Origin: Lucinisca nassula
Lineage: Eukaryota; Mollusca; Bivalvia; Lucinida; Lucinidae
Assembly: GCA_963580285.1 (NCBI GenBank)
Contig: OY757014.1
Location: 14,832,725 to 14,896,724 of the forward strand
Length of the DNA: 64,000 nucleotides
Direction of reading: 5' to 3'
In this document: positions 1-11,100 of the stretch, piece after piece
How the letters are laid out: each line of letters starts with the position of its first letter
How positions within the stretch are numbered: the stretch's first letter is position 1
Position numbers and translations under genes: made by a program
The notes under the pieces: generated by a model
What the model was told of the DNA's origin: nothing
Databases searched by the model: none
The model's input: only the letters and a program-made list of their open reading frames with translations

Positions 1-503
1 AGTTGCCAGTGGGTAGAGTCAAAGGATATGTCCGAGGCCAAAGAATTTCAAAACGCAACCCTCTGCTGGCAAGGTGATGGCAACTGTATTTTAGGACGCA
101 CAGGGCGTTATGATTTAAAAGTAAAGAATAGGTGCGAATTTGCTCGACAGGCCATGAAAAACGCCGAGGTAAACTCTCCAAAGGGATTCTGCTCCAACAG
201 GACAATGCAAGAGTCCGCACTTGCAAAATTGCAATGGTTGCTGTTGAGCGGAATCATGGCTACGAGCCAATATCCCACCCCGCCTATTCTCCGGACTTAG
301 CTTCTAGTGACTATTATCTATTCCCAGACTTGAAAAAGGATATCTGTAGACGTCATTTCCGGTCCAGCGAAGAAGTCTGGGCGACAGTTGAGGAGTGGCC
401 CGCGTCGGCGACAAGGACCCTTGCCTCTTTAGTTCTGGGCTGATGGCACTGGAACAGCGTTTGTCCAAGTGTATCATTCTAGAGGGCAATTACATCGAAA
501 AAT
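1..503 (+). pseudogene. mariner-family transposase, 3' part, frameshifted
   Basis: This is the C-terminal half of a mariner DDE/D transposase, the enzyme that cuts and re-inserts its own DNA, and it runs off the left edge of the window. Three frames are needed to read it. One frame (from about 28) gives a mid-domain resembling the KEF..FW region. A second (132-443) gives KLSKGILLQQDNAR with an aspartate at 201-203, then HPAYSPDLASSDYYLFP with the last aspartate at 309-311. A third (about 441-503) gives the typical end CIILEGNYIEK and stop. The two aspartates are 35 residues apart, one more than the D34D spacing of mariners, so a small indel may lie between them. With at least two frameshifts it cannot be active. 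Family assignment is firm; subfamily is not. Confidence 0.85.
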
Positions 504-607
504 AAGAGATTGATCTCACCCAGAAATAAGTTAGGCTGTTTTTTTGTGTATTTTTTTTTTCATTGACTTGCCCTCGTATATCAAACAACTGAACGACTGC
601 AGTGTTA

Positions 608-822
608 ATCCATTTAGTACCAGAAACCCCAAAACGGGTAGTTGGCAAACAGCGCAGGCCTAGATCAGACGCCGCAGAACGCGGCGTCTGATCAAGGCCT
701 ACACTGTTTGCAAAATGTTTAGTCATTGTCCCAATTAATTTTGAAGACAACACAACCTGACACCCCTAAATTTTGAAATGGACTCCAGCTATATATAAGG
801 AGGAAGATTCCATTTGGTACAA
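608..822 (-). mobile_element. FB3 short palindromic element, copy 1
   Basis: A ~215 bp repeat bounded by inverted CCATTTRGTACC-like ends. Its core palindrome (644-711) reads GCAAACAGYG...GATCAGACGCCGC and back. Homologous copies lie at 27995-28200 (opposite orientation) and 41628-41840. It has no coding capacity and looks like a MITE. Confidence 0.7.
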
Positions 823-1076
823 ATTTTTATGTATTTGTTGTCCACAAATTTTCTCTCAATGTGTCTGTTTTGATATACATGTACGTATGATGTTATATGT
901 TTCTGCCATAATCCTGTTTGCTTTGGATTGAATGCAGAATAAATTTTGAATCTTTGAATCTTTATATTGTTGACAATAGCATCCTCAGCGTAAGTTTGGA
1001 GTGGTCCATTTCCAATCATAAGGCAGCCATGTTTGTATTGTTAGCTGTAAGTGTTGCATAATTGTATGTACTTTCA

Positions 1077-1143
1077 GCAAACAGTGTAGACCGAGATCAG
1101 ACGCCTCGTTTAGCGGCGTATGATCTGGGTCTGCACGGTTTGC
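1077..1143. repeat. FB3 core palindrome, solo copy
   Basis: A 67 bp palindrome (GCAAACAGTGTAGACC...GCAAACC-type arms around GATCAGACGCC), matching the core of the longer FB3 element. Similar solo cores lie at 5331-5395, 9596-9670, 20278-20322 and 45698-45760. The rest of 825-1286 shows nothing recognisable. Confidence 0.6.
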
Positions 1144-1286
1144 CAATGTTCCCAAAAAGGGCCGTTAGGCATATTTGGGATAAACCTTTACAGGGGTTTA
1201 CATTTTTTTTGCATAAACCCTTGAAATTGCTATAAATGTTTGCAAAATACATGTATAGGTAATTCAGATGAATAATGACAAATATA

Positions 1287-1651
1287 CATCATGTGAAGAA
1301 GATCGTGAAATGAAGACCCCCTAAACCCCACTTTATACAGAGGAAACTGGGGTTTACTGGGGTATGCATTATAATTCTTATTTCTGCTCCAAGACATAGG
1401 TTGTGGGTACTCGTTAGAACCGCCTCACTCAGGCTGTATCGTCGTGATATGACTGAAAAATTGTTGAAAGCGACGTTAAACCCGAATTCACACACACACA
1501 CACACACACACATCACTCAGGCTGTTCTTACGAGCACCCTCAACCTATGTTTTGAGCATTTATAAGAAAAATATATAGGATTTTATCAGAAAAGTAGCCA
1601 TTTTGGAGATGTGAAAAATGCACTATGTCGCACGGGTGTGTTATCATAATG
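1287..1651. mobile_element. FB1 foldback element interrupted by a SINE tail
   Basis: FB1 is the commonest short repeat of the window. It has a central palindrome (CTCGTTAGAACCGCCTCA and reverse complement) flanked by 'cataggttgtgggta', then one arm with a small hairpin (AAACCCCA...TGGGGTTTA) or another arm ending near CGTGTGTTATCATAATG. This copy runs from CATCATGTGAA to ATCATAATG. Its palindrome is interrupted at 1438-1513 by a SINE tail with a 12 bp target duplication. Confidence 0.75.
1438..1513 (+). mobile_element. 5'-truncated SINE tail with 12 bp target duplication
   Basis: Seventy-six bases ending in GCGACGTTAAACCCGAATTC and an (AC)n tail, matching the 3' end of the complete SINE at 63385-63680. 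The same 12 bp, CACTCAGGCTGT, lie directly before (1426-1437) and after it (1514-1525), as expected from LINE-driven insertion of a 5'-truncated copy. Confidence 0.85.
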
Positions 1652-1884
1652 ACAACCGGTCAAAAGGTAAGCACCTCTGTCAATACTCGTTGAGCTGAAT
1701 TTCAGATTCTGGTGTTTCTACCACTCGAAATAATGTTTCTCCACAATATACTGGATAATCATTTTATTGAACATATCCTGCAGGCACACAATGTTGACTC
1801 AATTTTGACTCGACCTTGACACAAAGTTTGCCGAAAACAACTTTTAATGCCAGCAATGGAATCGGCGTGGGCGTCAACATTTAC

Positions 1885-2230
1885 GTTAAAGTTTTTAAGA
1901 GCTCATAACTGATGGATTTGGATATATGTCCAAAGTTTTTATTCAGCAATGCCCGACCTTAGAAACTTTGTGTTAAATTTTTTAAGAGCTCATTTTTTTC
2001 CAAAATACGACGTATTCGGTTCATATTTGGTATGATGATAGATAAAGGCACAAAGTTTCATTCAGCAATGACTCTGCCAATTCCCGTACCCTTGGCCTAA
2101 AGGTCAATGTCAGCGACTTAGATGTTTTATGTTAAAGTTTTTCAGAGCTCATGTTTTCCCAAGTACATGATGGATTTAATTTCATATATGGTATGATGAT
2201 AGATATTGGTCCAACGTTTGGTCCCATGCA
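1885..2230. repeat. degenerate ~125 bp tandem repeat
   Basis: Three decayed units share GTTAAAGTTTTT(A/C)AGAGCTCAT, then a 'tatgatgatagata' segment and AAGTTT.ATTCAGCAATG. Nothing coding is seen. It resembles a remnant of the tandem cores found in the Pearl-like cassettes elsewhere in the window. Confidence 0.55.
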
Positions 2231-2404
2231 GCCCATGCCAAAGACAAGGATATTTTTCGTGGCGATCTACGCTGTTTGATGACAGCTCTTGTGGGTCTAT
2301 CAATCCATTACGAAATTTCCTGATATTTTAAGTGTCGGAACTAATCATGCGCCGCTTTCTGTGGCAATACCGCTTGATACTGTCCCTTGTATTGGACACA
2401 GCAT

Positions 2405-2617
2405 ATAGAGTAAAAATTCATATATTAAGACTACCTTTGGGACTGTTCAAAAGTGGTCTTAAAGACCACTTTTGAACAGCCCCAAAGGTGGTCCCTGACC
2501 AGAGGACATCGAAGGCAGAAAACACAAAGAAAAATTAAGTATACCCTTCAAAATAAGCTTTCTATAGCAAAATTAGTCCTAATTTTAGGTGGTCTTAATA
2601 GCGGAATTTCACTGTAT
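2405..2617. mobile_element. FB2 foldback element, copy 1
   Basis: A ~210 bp element with ends like ACAGTAAAATTCCTATATTA and a central palindrome made of GGGACTGTTCAAAAGTGGTC and its reverse complement. Full copies lie at 43249-43454 and, heavily interrupted, at 44298-45106. Non-coding. Confidence 0.75.
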
Positions 2618-2714
2618 GTGTACCCATGCGGTCCGTAGATGCACCACTGGAAACTTTGAGATGGGGTCTTATGGATGGCGACACTAAATTCAGTTCATTT
2701 TTGTTGTCGTACAT

Positions 2715-2914
2715 CTCTTATTGCCTCTTCTTCATGTCCACAGGTTGAGGGTGATCGTTAGAACAGCCTAATGGAGGTGGTTCTCATGAGAACCCACAAC
2801 CTATGTCTTGGAGCAGCAATAAGCAAATAATGTATACCCCTGTAAACCCCAATTTTCTCTATATTAAGTTGGGTTTAGAGGAGTGTTTAATTTCATCGAC
2901 TTGTTAACATTATG
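2715..2914. mobile_element. FB1 foldback element, diverged copy
   Basis: It retains the GATCGTTAGAACAGCC palindrome arm, 'acaacctatgtcttggagcag', and the AAACCCC...GGGTTTA hairpin arm ending near TTGTTAACATTATG. The left arm is decayed. Confidence 0.65.
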
Positions 2915-3054
2915 AATAGTGGCCTTGATGATAAATCCCATAGCAGGTTCAGTATATAATACAGAGGTATTCTTGTCACATGGCATGATTAAAGCTTGAA
3001 CTATATACATGTATATTAGTTTTGTTTTTATTTTTGCCAAATAAATAGGTTTGT

Positions 3055-3132
3055 GTATGTGTGCGTGCTTGTGTGTGCGTCAGCATCAGCCTCCCCCCCC
3101 CCCCCCAACACACAAACACCAACACACACAAA
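3055..3132. repeat. low-complexity GT / poly-C / CA tract
   Basis: Alternating GTGT, a 14-base C run and ACACAC. The open frames over it on both strands are artefacts. The flanking sequence 2915-3445 shows no recognisable gene. Confidence 0.8.
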
Positions 3133-3449
3133 CATAAATGAATGAAATCAAAGTTTGTAGACATGCACAGTTTATTTCTCAATGCTATGTGCCCAAGTGC
3201 ATGGATGTTTAATGTAATTGTACAAATGCAGCGATTCGATTATAGGCTTTCTAACATATCCCGACAAGAGCGAAAGGTTTCGCAAGCCTTCGACACCCAT
3301 TCTTCACATGATCGAAGACAAGAGATCAAGAGATATGGCTTCACATTGTTTGAATTTTCAGCGAGTTTAGCTGGGGCACTGGAAAACCTACAAGAAGGCC
3401 GAAGCCGGGTTGTTCAAAGCTCGTTGGCTTAACATGTTCGAAGGCCCTC

Positions 3450-3718
3450 GCCCAGCGGGGCTTGAAGAAATAGATTTGGATGCATGATGCAGCCACACAG
3501 AGCTGAAACTGACCGCATTTTAGTACTGGCAAACCACTTGAAGGTTCTAAGCCTGCCCAGGAAATGTAATGCGAGTCGGACCGCCCATGCATAAAAACCC
3601 TATTGGTTTCATTGGGCGGCAGGGCTTGAGATGTCGTTTCATCTCAATGTCGGATAAATGTCCGCAACTCCTCCAAAATTACCTATACAGTGTTGACGGG
3701 GACGTTGAACCTCAAATC
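3450..3718 (+). mobile_element. SINE2 copy (sense +)
   Basis: SINE2 is a ~300 bp non-coding repeat present about eleven times. In sense orientation it starts near CCCCGCCCATCGGGGCTTGA, passes through CGCAGAGCTGAAACCGACCC and CTTAGAGGATCTAAGCCTGC, and ends GACGTTAAACCTCAAATCAA followed by an (AAAC)n tail. The ends and tail fit a SINE mobilised by a LINE. This copy is nearly full length but diverged, and its tail runs into an FB1 element. Confidence 0.75.
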
Positions 3719-3983
3719 ACACACCCGTGTGACATGCATTTTTCACATCTTCAAAATGGCCATTTTTCTGATGAAAATCATTGATATTTTTTCTTAGAAA
3801 AACTGCAAACATAGGTCATGGGTGCTCGTTAGAACCGCCTCATTGAGGCGGTTCTAACGAGTATCCACAACCTATGTCTTGGAGCAAAATAAAGAAAAAT
3901 AATGTTTACCCCCGTAAACCCCAGTTTTCTCTATATATAGTGGGGTATAGGGGGGGTCTTCATTTCACGGACTTGTTCACGTG
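3719..3983. mobile_element. FB1 foldback element, near full length
   Basis: Both arms are present: CCCGTGTGACATGCATTTTTC on the left, a perfect central palindrome (GCTCGTTAGAACCGCCTCA / TGAGGCGGTTCTAACGAG), and the hairpin arm ending CACGGACTTGTTCACGTGG. Confidence 0.8.
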
Positions 3984-4210
3984 GTTAAAAGAAATTAAAA
4001 ATCTTCACTGTTTTAAAAAGTAGAATATCTAATACAGTTTGTGTTTTTGTTGAAAAAAAAAAAAAAAAAACATCATGTGAGTAACTTTTCAGGTTAACTA
4101 ACGACATCGATAGTTTAGAACAGCTGGCGACAAGGGAAGATCAGGGAAGGCTATGACACGCATACGCGCAGTCTGATTATAGTCATCGCTGTTACCTCTG
4201 GCCTTCCATA

Positions 4211-4503
4211 GTTTTTTTTTTTTTTTTTTTTTTTTTTGATACTCGAACCCTTTAGTGGCATAAGTCGCTTGGTTATCCAAACAGACAGTCTTACCTGGTC
4301 GTAGAGATCTTTTTGTAGGTTTTGTGATGCTCTGGTTTATAAACCAGTGGCTGTGGTTTCTCTTCCCGCCTTCTACAGACCTTACTATGAGTCTTTAAAC
4401 CGAGGTCCGGCCGGTCTGCATAAGATATTAGTTGTTGTTTGAAAGTTAAACACACACACACACACACACGCACACACACATAAACACGCATGCACGCACG
4501 CAC
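4211..4503. repeat. poly-T, SINE1 body fragment and (AC)n microsatellite
   Basis: A 27-base T run (about 4211-4237) is followed by a fragment (about 4368-4445) resembling the SINE1 body, with GAGTCTTTAAACCGAGGTCC. Then comes an (AC)n run at 4451-4503. No gene is seen between 3985 and 4870. Confidence 0.55.
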
Positions 4504-4874
4504 GCCGGCTAATGAAGACATATTAGCGACAGACCCATTTCTGCGCGACGCGATTTGTAATATCATTCGATTTTAGTGGGGTTACTTGCCGTTCAGCAAC
4601 CACTTGTCACACTCCTCCTCTTTCTGATCAAATCTAGAGTAATTCTAAAGCAAGTAATTGTTGGCTGATCACATTAATCTTATCATTTGAGGTGCTCTTT
4701 TAAATTAAAAATAACAGTCATGATAATCAATGTTGTTATTATTAAATTTGTGTCCCCATGATAAGATCACTACGCCACAATGATGGCGGTCTAGTGTCGA
4801 CTTTATTTAAATACAATTCCACACTAAATTCATTGGCCGAAATTTACTTTTTGTCAATTCAAACAGATCCACCA

Positions 4875-5100
4875 CATCATCTAGACAACCTGCCAGACTT
4901 TTCCGCACATTTTTCGAAGGGAGACAACTTTCGGGAGTTCCTGTATGCTTGTCTGTAAGCCCGGTCCCATTGAAAAAGGAGTCTACTCTTAAAGGAAAGA
5001 ATTTGCTCCTTAGGAGCAAATTCTTTTCTTTTAAGAGTTGACACATATACTTTTTGCAGGAGTTGCCACCCCTGAAGGTGTTCCCATTCCCCATTTAGCA
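4875..5100. mobile_element. FB4 foldback element, copy 1
   Basis: The central palindrome CTTAAAGGAAAGAATTTGCT with its mirror (4986-5037) is flanked by CCGCACATTTTT on the left and GTTGCCACCCCTGAAGGTG on the right. Copies lie at 36835-37060 and 39790-39960. The small frames read across it are shadows of the palindrome. Confidence 0.7.
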
Positions 5101-5330
5101 CGCAAAGCCAACAGGAATTGATGCCTTGTAAGGGGTGGTAACTCTTTCAAAAATAGTTTCCACGCAGAGGAGCAATTATTTTCATCCTTTTCAGAGCCAG
5201 GACTGTCAAAAAGTGTTTCAGGACTGAGAGTACTGATGGTTTGATTGTCTCTGAGTGTAGGCGGGGAAAATAGTCCTGGACCAAGATTTAAACTGTTTCG
5301 TTTAACCCTTAAATTCCATTTTTCTAATCA

Positions 5331-5395
5331 AACAGTGTAGACCCTGATCACACACCGCATTATGTGGCGTCTGATCTGGGCCTACAGTGTTTGCC
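5331..5395. repeat. FB3 core palindrome
   Basis: CAAACAGTGTAGACCCTGAT and its imperfect mirror image CTGGGCCTACAGTGTTTGCC. It directly precedes a SINE2 fragment. Confidence 0.6.
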
Positions 5396-5407
5396 AAGCC
5401 CAAACAA

Positions 5408-5560
5408 TCATTCCAGTCCAACTCGCACCACTTTGCCTGGGCAGGCTTAGACCTAATAAGCGGTTTACCAGTACACATGCGCGGTCGGTTTCAGCTCTGC
5501 GTGGAAGCAGCACGCAGCCCAATTTATTTCTCCAAGTCCCGACTGGCGGGGTCACTAAAC
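5408..5560 (-). mobile_element. SINE2 fragment (5' part)
   Basis: Antisense copy of the first ~150 bp of SINE2, with TTTGCCTGGGCAGGCTTAGA and TTTCAGCTCTGCGTGGAAGC. It is followed by a duplicated 20-base GACTGGCGGGGTCACTAAAC motif and a decayed FB1 fragment (5580-5738) with long T runs. Nothing recognisable lies in 5745-6080. Confidence 0.65.
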
Positions 5561-6081
5561 ATATGACTGGCGGGGTCACTAAACATATGTTGTGGGTTCC
5601 AACGAGTACCCAGAACCTATGTCTTGAAAAAAAAAACATGCAAACACCGTTTTTTTTTTTTTGTTTTTTTTTTATTTGTTGTTTCGATATAAAGTGGGCT
5701 TTAGAGGGGTGTTCATTACACGGGATTATAAACTTGACTGAGCCTCGTATAATACAGTTTCGTTTGAAGTACCAAATAATCGAATAAACCATACTCTTGT
5801 TTGCTAGACTCATAATGACATACAACTTACACTGTTATTCCGTAATTAATTGATCACATCTTTTGTTTCGTTTTGATTTGCCTTTTTTGAACGTGTTGCT
5901 GTACAACTGGGACTAATAGAATCTTTGGACAAGACCAGTTTTGTTTTACTTCTAGTTTTACGTAAGGTATACAGTGAATACCCTAATCATACACTTTGTT
6001 CTGTGGCGTCTAACCAGGATCCTGACTGTTTGCCTATGTTCCGTTTTTGGAACGCTAGACATACCCGGGGTTAAGGACACT

Positions 6082-6242
6082 GATTGGTAAAGCGGTGCGA
6101 GTCGCACCGTCCATGCATGTAAACCCTATTGGTTTCACTGTGCGACAGGGCTTGAGAAGTCATTTCATCTCTATATCGGGTAAAAGTCCCACAAAAATAG
6201 GAAGGAAATAGTGTTGACGTGGACGTTAAACCCCCATCAAAA
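6082..6242 (+). mobile_element. SINE2 fragment (3' part)
   Basis: Starts at GCGGTGCGAGTCGCACCGTC and ends in GACGTTAAACCCCCATCAAA. The 5' half is missing, as is common for LINE-mobilised copies. Confidence 0.65.
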
Positions 6243-6459
6243 CACACATTGATTAGTATAAGACCTTTCACCGGATAGGATAACTCTCATATTTGCCCCT
6301 GGTGTGCTGAAAATATTTTTCTGCGTGGGTTCGAATCACGGCATAACATTAACGACAAGATCACGGATAGGCGAACCAAACCTTTGGCTAATAAGTGTAA
6401 CAGGAGCTCCACCAGCGGGACATTATACGCCCGTGGTAAGTTAATATAAGTTGGACTGC

Positions 6460-7880
6460 AACCCTGAAACATGCTCCACATCATAGTCAAACTAGATATG
6501 AAGTTTTTGCTAGATCGAATATTACCTCCACAAACAAAATAGGGCATTATTCAATTTGGAGGACAACAATATGCGCTGCTCCACATTGTGGTCAAACTAT
6601 ATATCAAGTTTAAGCTTTATCAAATATTTACTGTAGAAGGACTTAGCCAGAGACAAAATGCTCACATAATTTTAAAAGGAGATAAATATTTGGTGGACTG
6701 TTACCTCTAAATAATATGCACTGCTACACATTATGGTCTAACTATATATCAAGTTTCAGCTTGACAGGTAAATTGCATGCGAAGTTAACCGAAACAAAAT
6801 GATTCAATAAATTTTCAAAGGGGCATAACTTTGTTTTTATTTGGTGGATTGAAACCTCAAAACTAGATCACTGACCACGCCAGAAAGGGCCCCACATAAA
6901 GCTGTCAAAGCGGTATGGTACAAGTTTTTGTCAGAATGTAGGTCTTGTGGTGGTAAGTATGTGTATGAAGCTTCATAAGAGAAAGGCAAATACTTTTTAA
7001 GTTATGACCGAGGTTGGGTTTTGTGGTTAAGGCAGAATGTAGGTCTTATTAGGTACATGAATGTGTGTGAAGTTTCACGAGAATATGGCAAATACTTTGG
7101 AAGTTATGACTACGGTTAAGATTTTTGGTTAAGGTGTGACAAACACATGAACAAAAGCAATGTAGCTACGGCAGAATATAGGTCTTGTAATGGTTAGTAT
7201 GTGTGTGGAGTTTCATGAGAGTAGGGAAAATACCTCTCAAGTTATGACCGAGTGTTAAGTGTTTTGGTATAGGCGTGACAAAAACACTGACAAAAGCAAT
7301 ATAATTATGGCTGGTGTGGGGCCCTAACAAACATGCGCTGCTCCATGTCATGTTTTAGCTATATATTTCACGTTTCAGCTTTTCAAATGTCGGGGAGGAT
7401 TTAACTTTAAAGAAATTGTCAAAGGGGCATAACTATTTGGTGGACGGTAACGGCAAAACAATATTCGCTACGCCACCTCATAGTCTATCTACCAAGTTTC
7501 AGCTTCATCAGATGAAAACTTTAGGAGGAGTTATCCGGAAACGAAACAGTTCACAATTATTTTAAAGGGACATAACTCAGTAAATATTAAGTGGACCGAA
7601 ACCTCGAAACAATATGCACTACACCAACTCATGGTCTAACTATCGACCAAGTTTCAGCTTGATCGGATGAAAACTATAACCTCGAAACAATATGCACTGA
7701 AACACCTCATATTCTTACTACCTACCAAGTTTCAGCTTGATCTGTTGAAAACTATTACCTTGAAATAATATGCGCTACACCACCTTATATTCGGCTCTAC
7801 CTACCAAGTTTCAGCTTAATCGAATGAAAGCTGTAGGAGGTGCTATCGGGAAGCGAAAAGTTGACGGACGGACGCCGACC
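6460..7880. repeat. degenerate satellite, two unit types, with GGACGGACG tail
   Basis: One unit type carries ATATGCGCTGCTCCACATTR and AAGTTTCAGCTTGAT and appears around 6463, 6570, 6716, 7332, 7460, 7611, 7690 and 7770. A second type (about 6900-7310) carries AGGTCTTGTGGTGGTAAGTA with AAGTTATGACCGAGG, three times. The block ends in TTGACGGACGGACGCC, the same style of tail as the two Pearl-like cassettes, so it is probably an old cassette of that type. No coding potential. Confidence 0.6.
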
Positions 7881-8104
7881 CCATGCATACCATAATACGA
7901 CCGTTTTCACAAAACGGACGTACAAAAAGCTATAAGAGCAAAACTTCAAATTTTCCGCACGCGAATGTCGACGAGGGGATAAATCCATTACCTTGACTTC
8001 AGAATCATGGGTGGATCACTGGAGCTCAAGCTAAATTTTATCCATGAACTCAAATCATCGAAACAGATAAAGTGATTAATTGAAGAATAATTTCGGTCAA
8101 TTCT

Positions 8105-8182
8105 CCATTAAAAACCTATGTTGTGGGTATTCATTAGAACATCTCCAAAAGGCGGTTCTAATGAATACCCACATAATACTCG
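8105..8182. repeat. FB1 palindrome fragment
   Basis: Only the centre of FB1 remains: ACCTATGTTGTGGGTATTCA and its mirror image, with AAAAGGCGG in the middle. Confidence 0.6.
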
Positions 8183-8284
8183 GAGGTTTATTTGGATAAT
8201 TAATTATCCCTGAAATATCACAAAAATACCCACCTTATTTGTTGCTATGAAAAGTTATATTTTTGTTGGGTGCCGGCATCGGTG

Positions 8285-8765
8285 GTAGTTTGTTTGTTTG
8301 TTTGTTTGTTTGTTCGTTTGTTCGTTTGAGGTTAAACGTCCTCGTCAACACTGTATAAGTCATTTTGTAGACGTTGCTTCCAATTTTGCGGGACCTTTAC
8401 CCGACATTGAGATGACATGACATCTCAAGCCCTGCCGCACAATGAAACCAATAGGGTTTAAATGCATTTTTCTGGACAGGCTTAGAACCTCTAAGCGATT
8501 TGCCATTATTCGTGTGTGGTCGGTTCAGGTCTGCGTGGAAGCATCATGCAGCCCAATCTATTTCTTCAAACCCCGATATCTTAGAAGCCTCCGTGGTGCA
8601 GTAGTTACGCTACTCGCCTTGTAAACCAGGGGTCGCAGGATCGATCCAGGGCTTTTCCAGACTGCAGGATGCAAGGTCCCGTCTCCTTATGACCTTAGCT
8701 GTTGGTGGGGCGTAAAACTCAAACACTCACTCACTCACTCAAACCCCGATGAACGGGGGCCAGGC
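8285..8765 (-). mobile_element. SINE2 copy interrupted by SINE1
   Basis: Antisense SINE2 with its (GTTT)n tail at the left end and its start, CCCCGATGAACGGGG, at the right. SINE1 (8578-8740) sits near the SINE2 start and is flanked by a 10 bp duplication, AAACCCCGAT. SINE1 is therefore the younger insertion. Confidence 0.8.
8578..8740 (+). mobile_element. SINE1, tRNA-derived, (ACTC)n tail
   Basis: The head GCCTCCGTGGTGCAGTGGTTA-like (a Pol III box A) is followed by GGTCGCAGGATCGATCC (box B), then GACCTTAGCTGTTGGTGGGG and a CACTCACTCACTCACTC tail. It is flanked by AAACCCCGAT at 8568-8577 and 8741-8750. Other copies are at 24648-24817, 27448-27616 and, decayed, 56485-56640. Confidence 0.85.
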
Positions 8766-8769
8766 ATAG

Positions 8770-9590
8770 GGGTTAGTATGGAGGCTTTCCTTGTATTTCG
8801 GTACTGGCGAGCTTAACCGGTACTTGCAAAATGGTACTGTAGGGAGGGTAACGGGAATAATCGAGATAAAATTTTCTTTATTTCTCCCATGGACATCTGT
8901 TAAAATCTTTCCGATGGGACCATTCTAACATGTAAGTACATCAAACGGTTATACCCTTTCAATCCTGTAGACCGATAAAGCTACCAGTGCAGACAGTGTT
9001 GAGCCAGATGTGACGGCTAAAAATGAGCCTTCTTATCAGAATCAACACGTTTGCCATCCCGATGATGCTTTTGACTGAAGCCCCCATGAACACCAATTGA
9101 TGTGTCCAAATACAAAGATCGAAGTGTCCAGAAACACAGAGCGAGAGGGTTAACTCTTATCCTGCTGTGCATGACAACCCTTTTCTTTGCAAATAGAGGC
9201 CATCTGATCCGGATCCACACAGTTTGACATTCAATTTATGAATTTGTAGGAATAAATAACATCAAGTAATCTGATTGGTTCAAAGTCTGAAATGGGTGTG
9301 GCTATAAACTGAATATTCAGCAAGAGAAGGGTTAATGAAGAAATGTGAAAAATATATTACTCCTTTTCTCGGGCTATCACACAAGCCTGTGCATACGCTT
9401 ATTCTCTCCAGAGCAAATGTAATATTAGACCGGGCCACATTTTGTGGTTCTGCGAGATAGTTTGATGGACGGATAATTATTGTTTCTTGTAGTGACGTAG
9501 CAAGAAGTAATAGAGTTAGTTATCAAAGAGTATTACCCCATAAAATGTCAGTCAATAAAATGCCGTCCGTTTTGCCATCTGAAAGTATTT
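8770..9590. other. unassigned stretch
   Basis: No gene, repeat family or strong secondary structure recognised. Small frames here have no protein-like composition. Confidence 0.5.
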
Positions 9591-9595
9591 TTTCC

Positions 9596-10020
9596 AAACA
9601 GTGTGATCCCATATCAGACTGCTCCTGTAGGAGCAGTAGAAGCAGTCTGATCTGGGCCCACGCTAGTTGCTTGTGTGCAAAAATATCATTAAAACGTTTG
9701 CAAACCAAATCAGCAGACGACATTTTCAGATGAAGTTTTTCGCGGCTTTCTTTCTTTCTTCCGGTTTCGCCTTGACCACATCAGGGGACACAGACGGTGT
9801 ATATAACATACACTCCAGTTTTGCAGGATGAAAGTCTACACATTAATCATGTAAATACGGTAGGGTTCTTTAACCTGCACAGGGGATGGTTCTCCCTACA
9901 CAGGGGGCCTCCAGTTAACGTCCCGATCCGAAGGACGGTGCACTTTATGGCATTGATCCCTGCAAATAATGTCAATGGAGCGGCGGCCTAAGGGTTAAAG
10001 GCGTTTGCGGTAAACTCCCC
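9596..10020. repeat. FB3-type core plus unassigned dispersed-repeat-like sequence
   Basis: 9596-9670 is a palindrome (CAAACAGTGTGATCCCATATC...CTGATCTGGGCCCACGCTAG). Downstream, TTGCAAACCAAATCAGCAGACGACA recurs in similar form near 23500-23540. 9850-9990 (GGTTCTTTAACCTGCACAGG, TAACGTCCCGATCCGAAGGA) resembles a dispersed mollusc repeat, but only one copy is in this window. Confidence 0.4.
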
Positions 10021-10039
10021 CGGGGAGCAGTCCATTATA

Positions 10040-10175
10040 GGGATCAACCATGGTTTTTCATGCATTAACATTTGTCGGGTCCCGAGGAAGCTGTTTGAAC
10101 ATGAGGCCGCTAGGCCGACTGTTCAAATATCTTCCGAGGGATCCGGCAAATGTTAATGCAATGAAATAACCATGG
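10040..10175. repeat. long imperfect palindrome
   Basis: Arms of about 55 bp: AACCATGGTTTTTCATGCATTAACATTTGYCGG-type on the left and its reverse complement on the right, with the centre GAGGCCGCTAGGCCGAC. Probably a small foldback element; no second copy seen. Confidence 0.6.
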
Positions 10176-11100
10176 ATGATCGTTGTTCTTGCATAACTTA
10201 CCATTCCGACAGCAAATTTTGACGAAAACGCCCAAAAGCTCCATATAAACTCCATATAAACTCTTCGTTTATTGTTCCGAGAAATGGATAGAATGTGAGG
10301 ACTGTAAAAAGCGCTTTCACTCCTCCTGTTCTGATTTGGATAACAGTCAATTGCTAGAAATTGAATCTAGAGCTGGAACTTGGTATTGCAAAGACTGCAA
10401 AGCTGACTGTGGTCTTTGCAGTGGTGCTGTCCTTAATGGCCACAAAGCCGTTCAGTGTGATCAATGTGAAATGTGGATACACACTGAATGTTCCTTCTTT
10501 TCAGATGCAAAATATGGCACTTTGATAAATTCAAACTGCCATTGGATATGTCCAAAATATGAGGTCTGTAACTTTTCAGACTCCTTCTTTGATGAATATG
10601 TAGAACTGAGTAAGTCAAACAGGTGTGAACCTCTGTCAGAGGATAAGAGAGGCAAATCTTCGACTGCTGATGAAACTAAGTTAAATTTTGTGAAAGGTTT
10701 CAAACTTTGCAGTATAAACATAAATGGAATTAGGGGAAAAATTCTTGAACTTTTAGCTTTCCTCGATACATCTCAACCTCATATTGTTGCTATTTAGGAA
10801 ACAAAGATTGACAGTTCAATTACTACATCTGAGCTTTTTCCTGAAACTTGTCAGTACTGTGTGTACAGAAAAGATAGGAACTCTCATGGCGGTGGAGTGA
10901 TGTTGCTCATTCATAGAGACATCCCTCACATGCCTTTCATGGAACTTGAAAATGACACCGAATCGGTCTGGGTTAAGGTTTTTGCAAATAAAACTTCCCA
11001 CTTCGTAGCCAGTTGGTATCGACCACCAAATGGTACGATCGAAAACTTCCAGTTGTTTAAAGACCAACTGGATTGCATTAAATCGCAGCATAAGGGTAAA

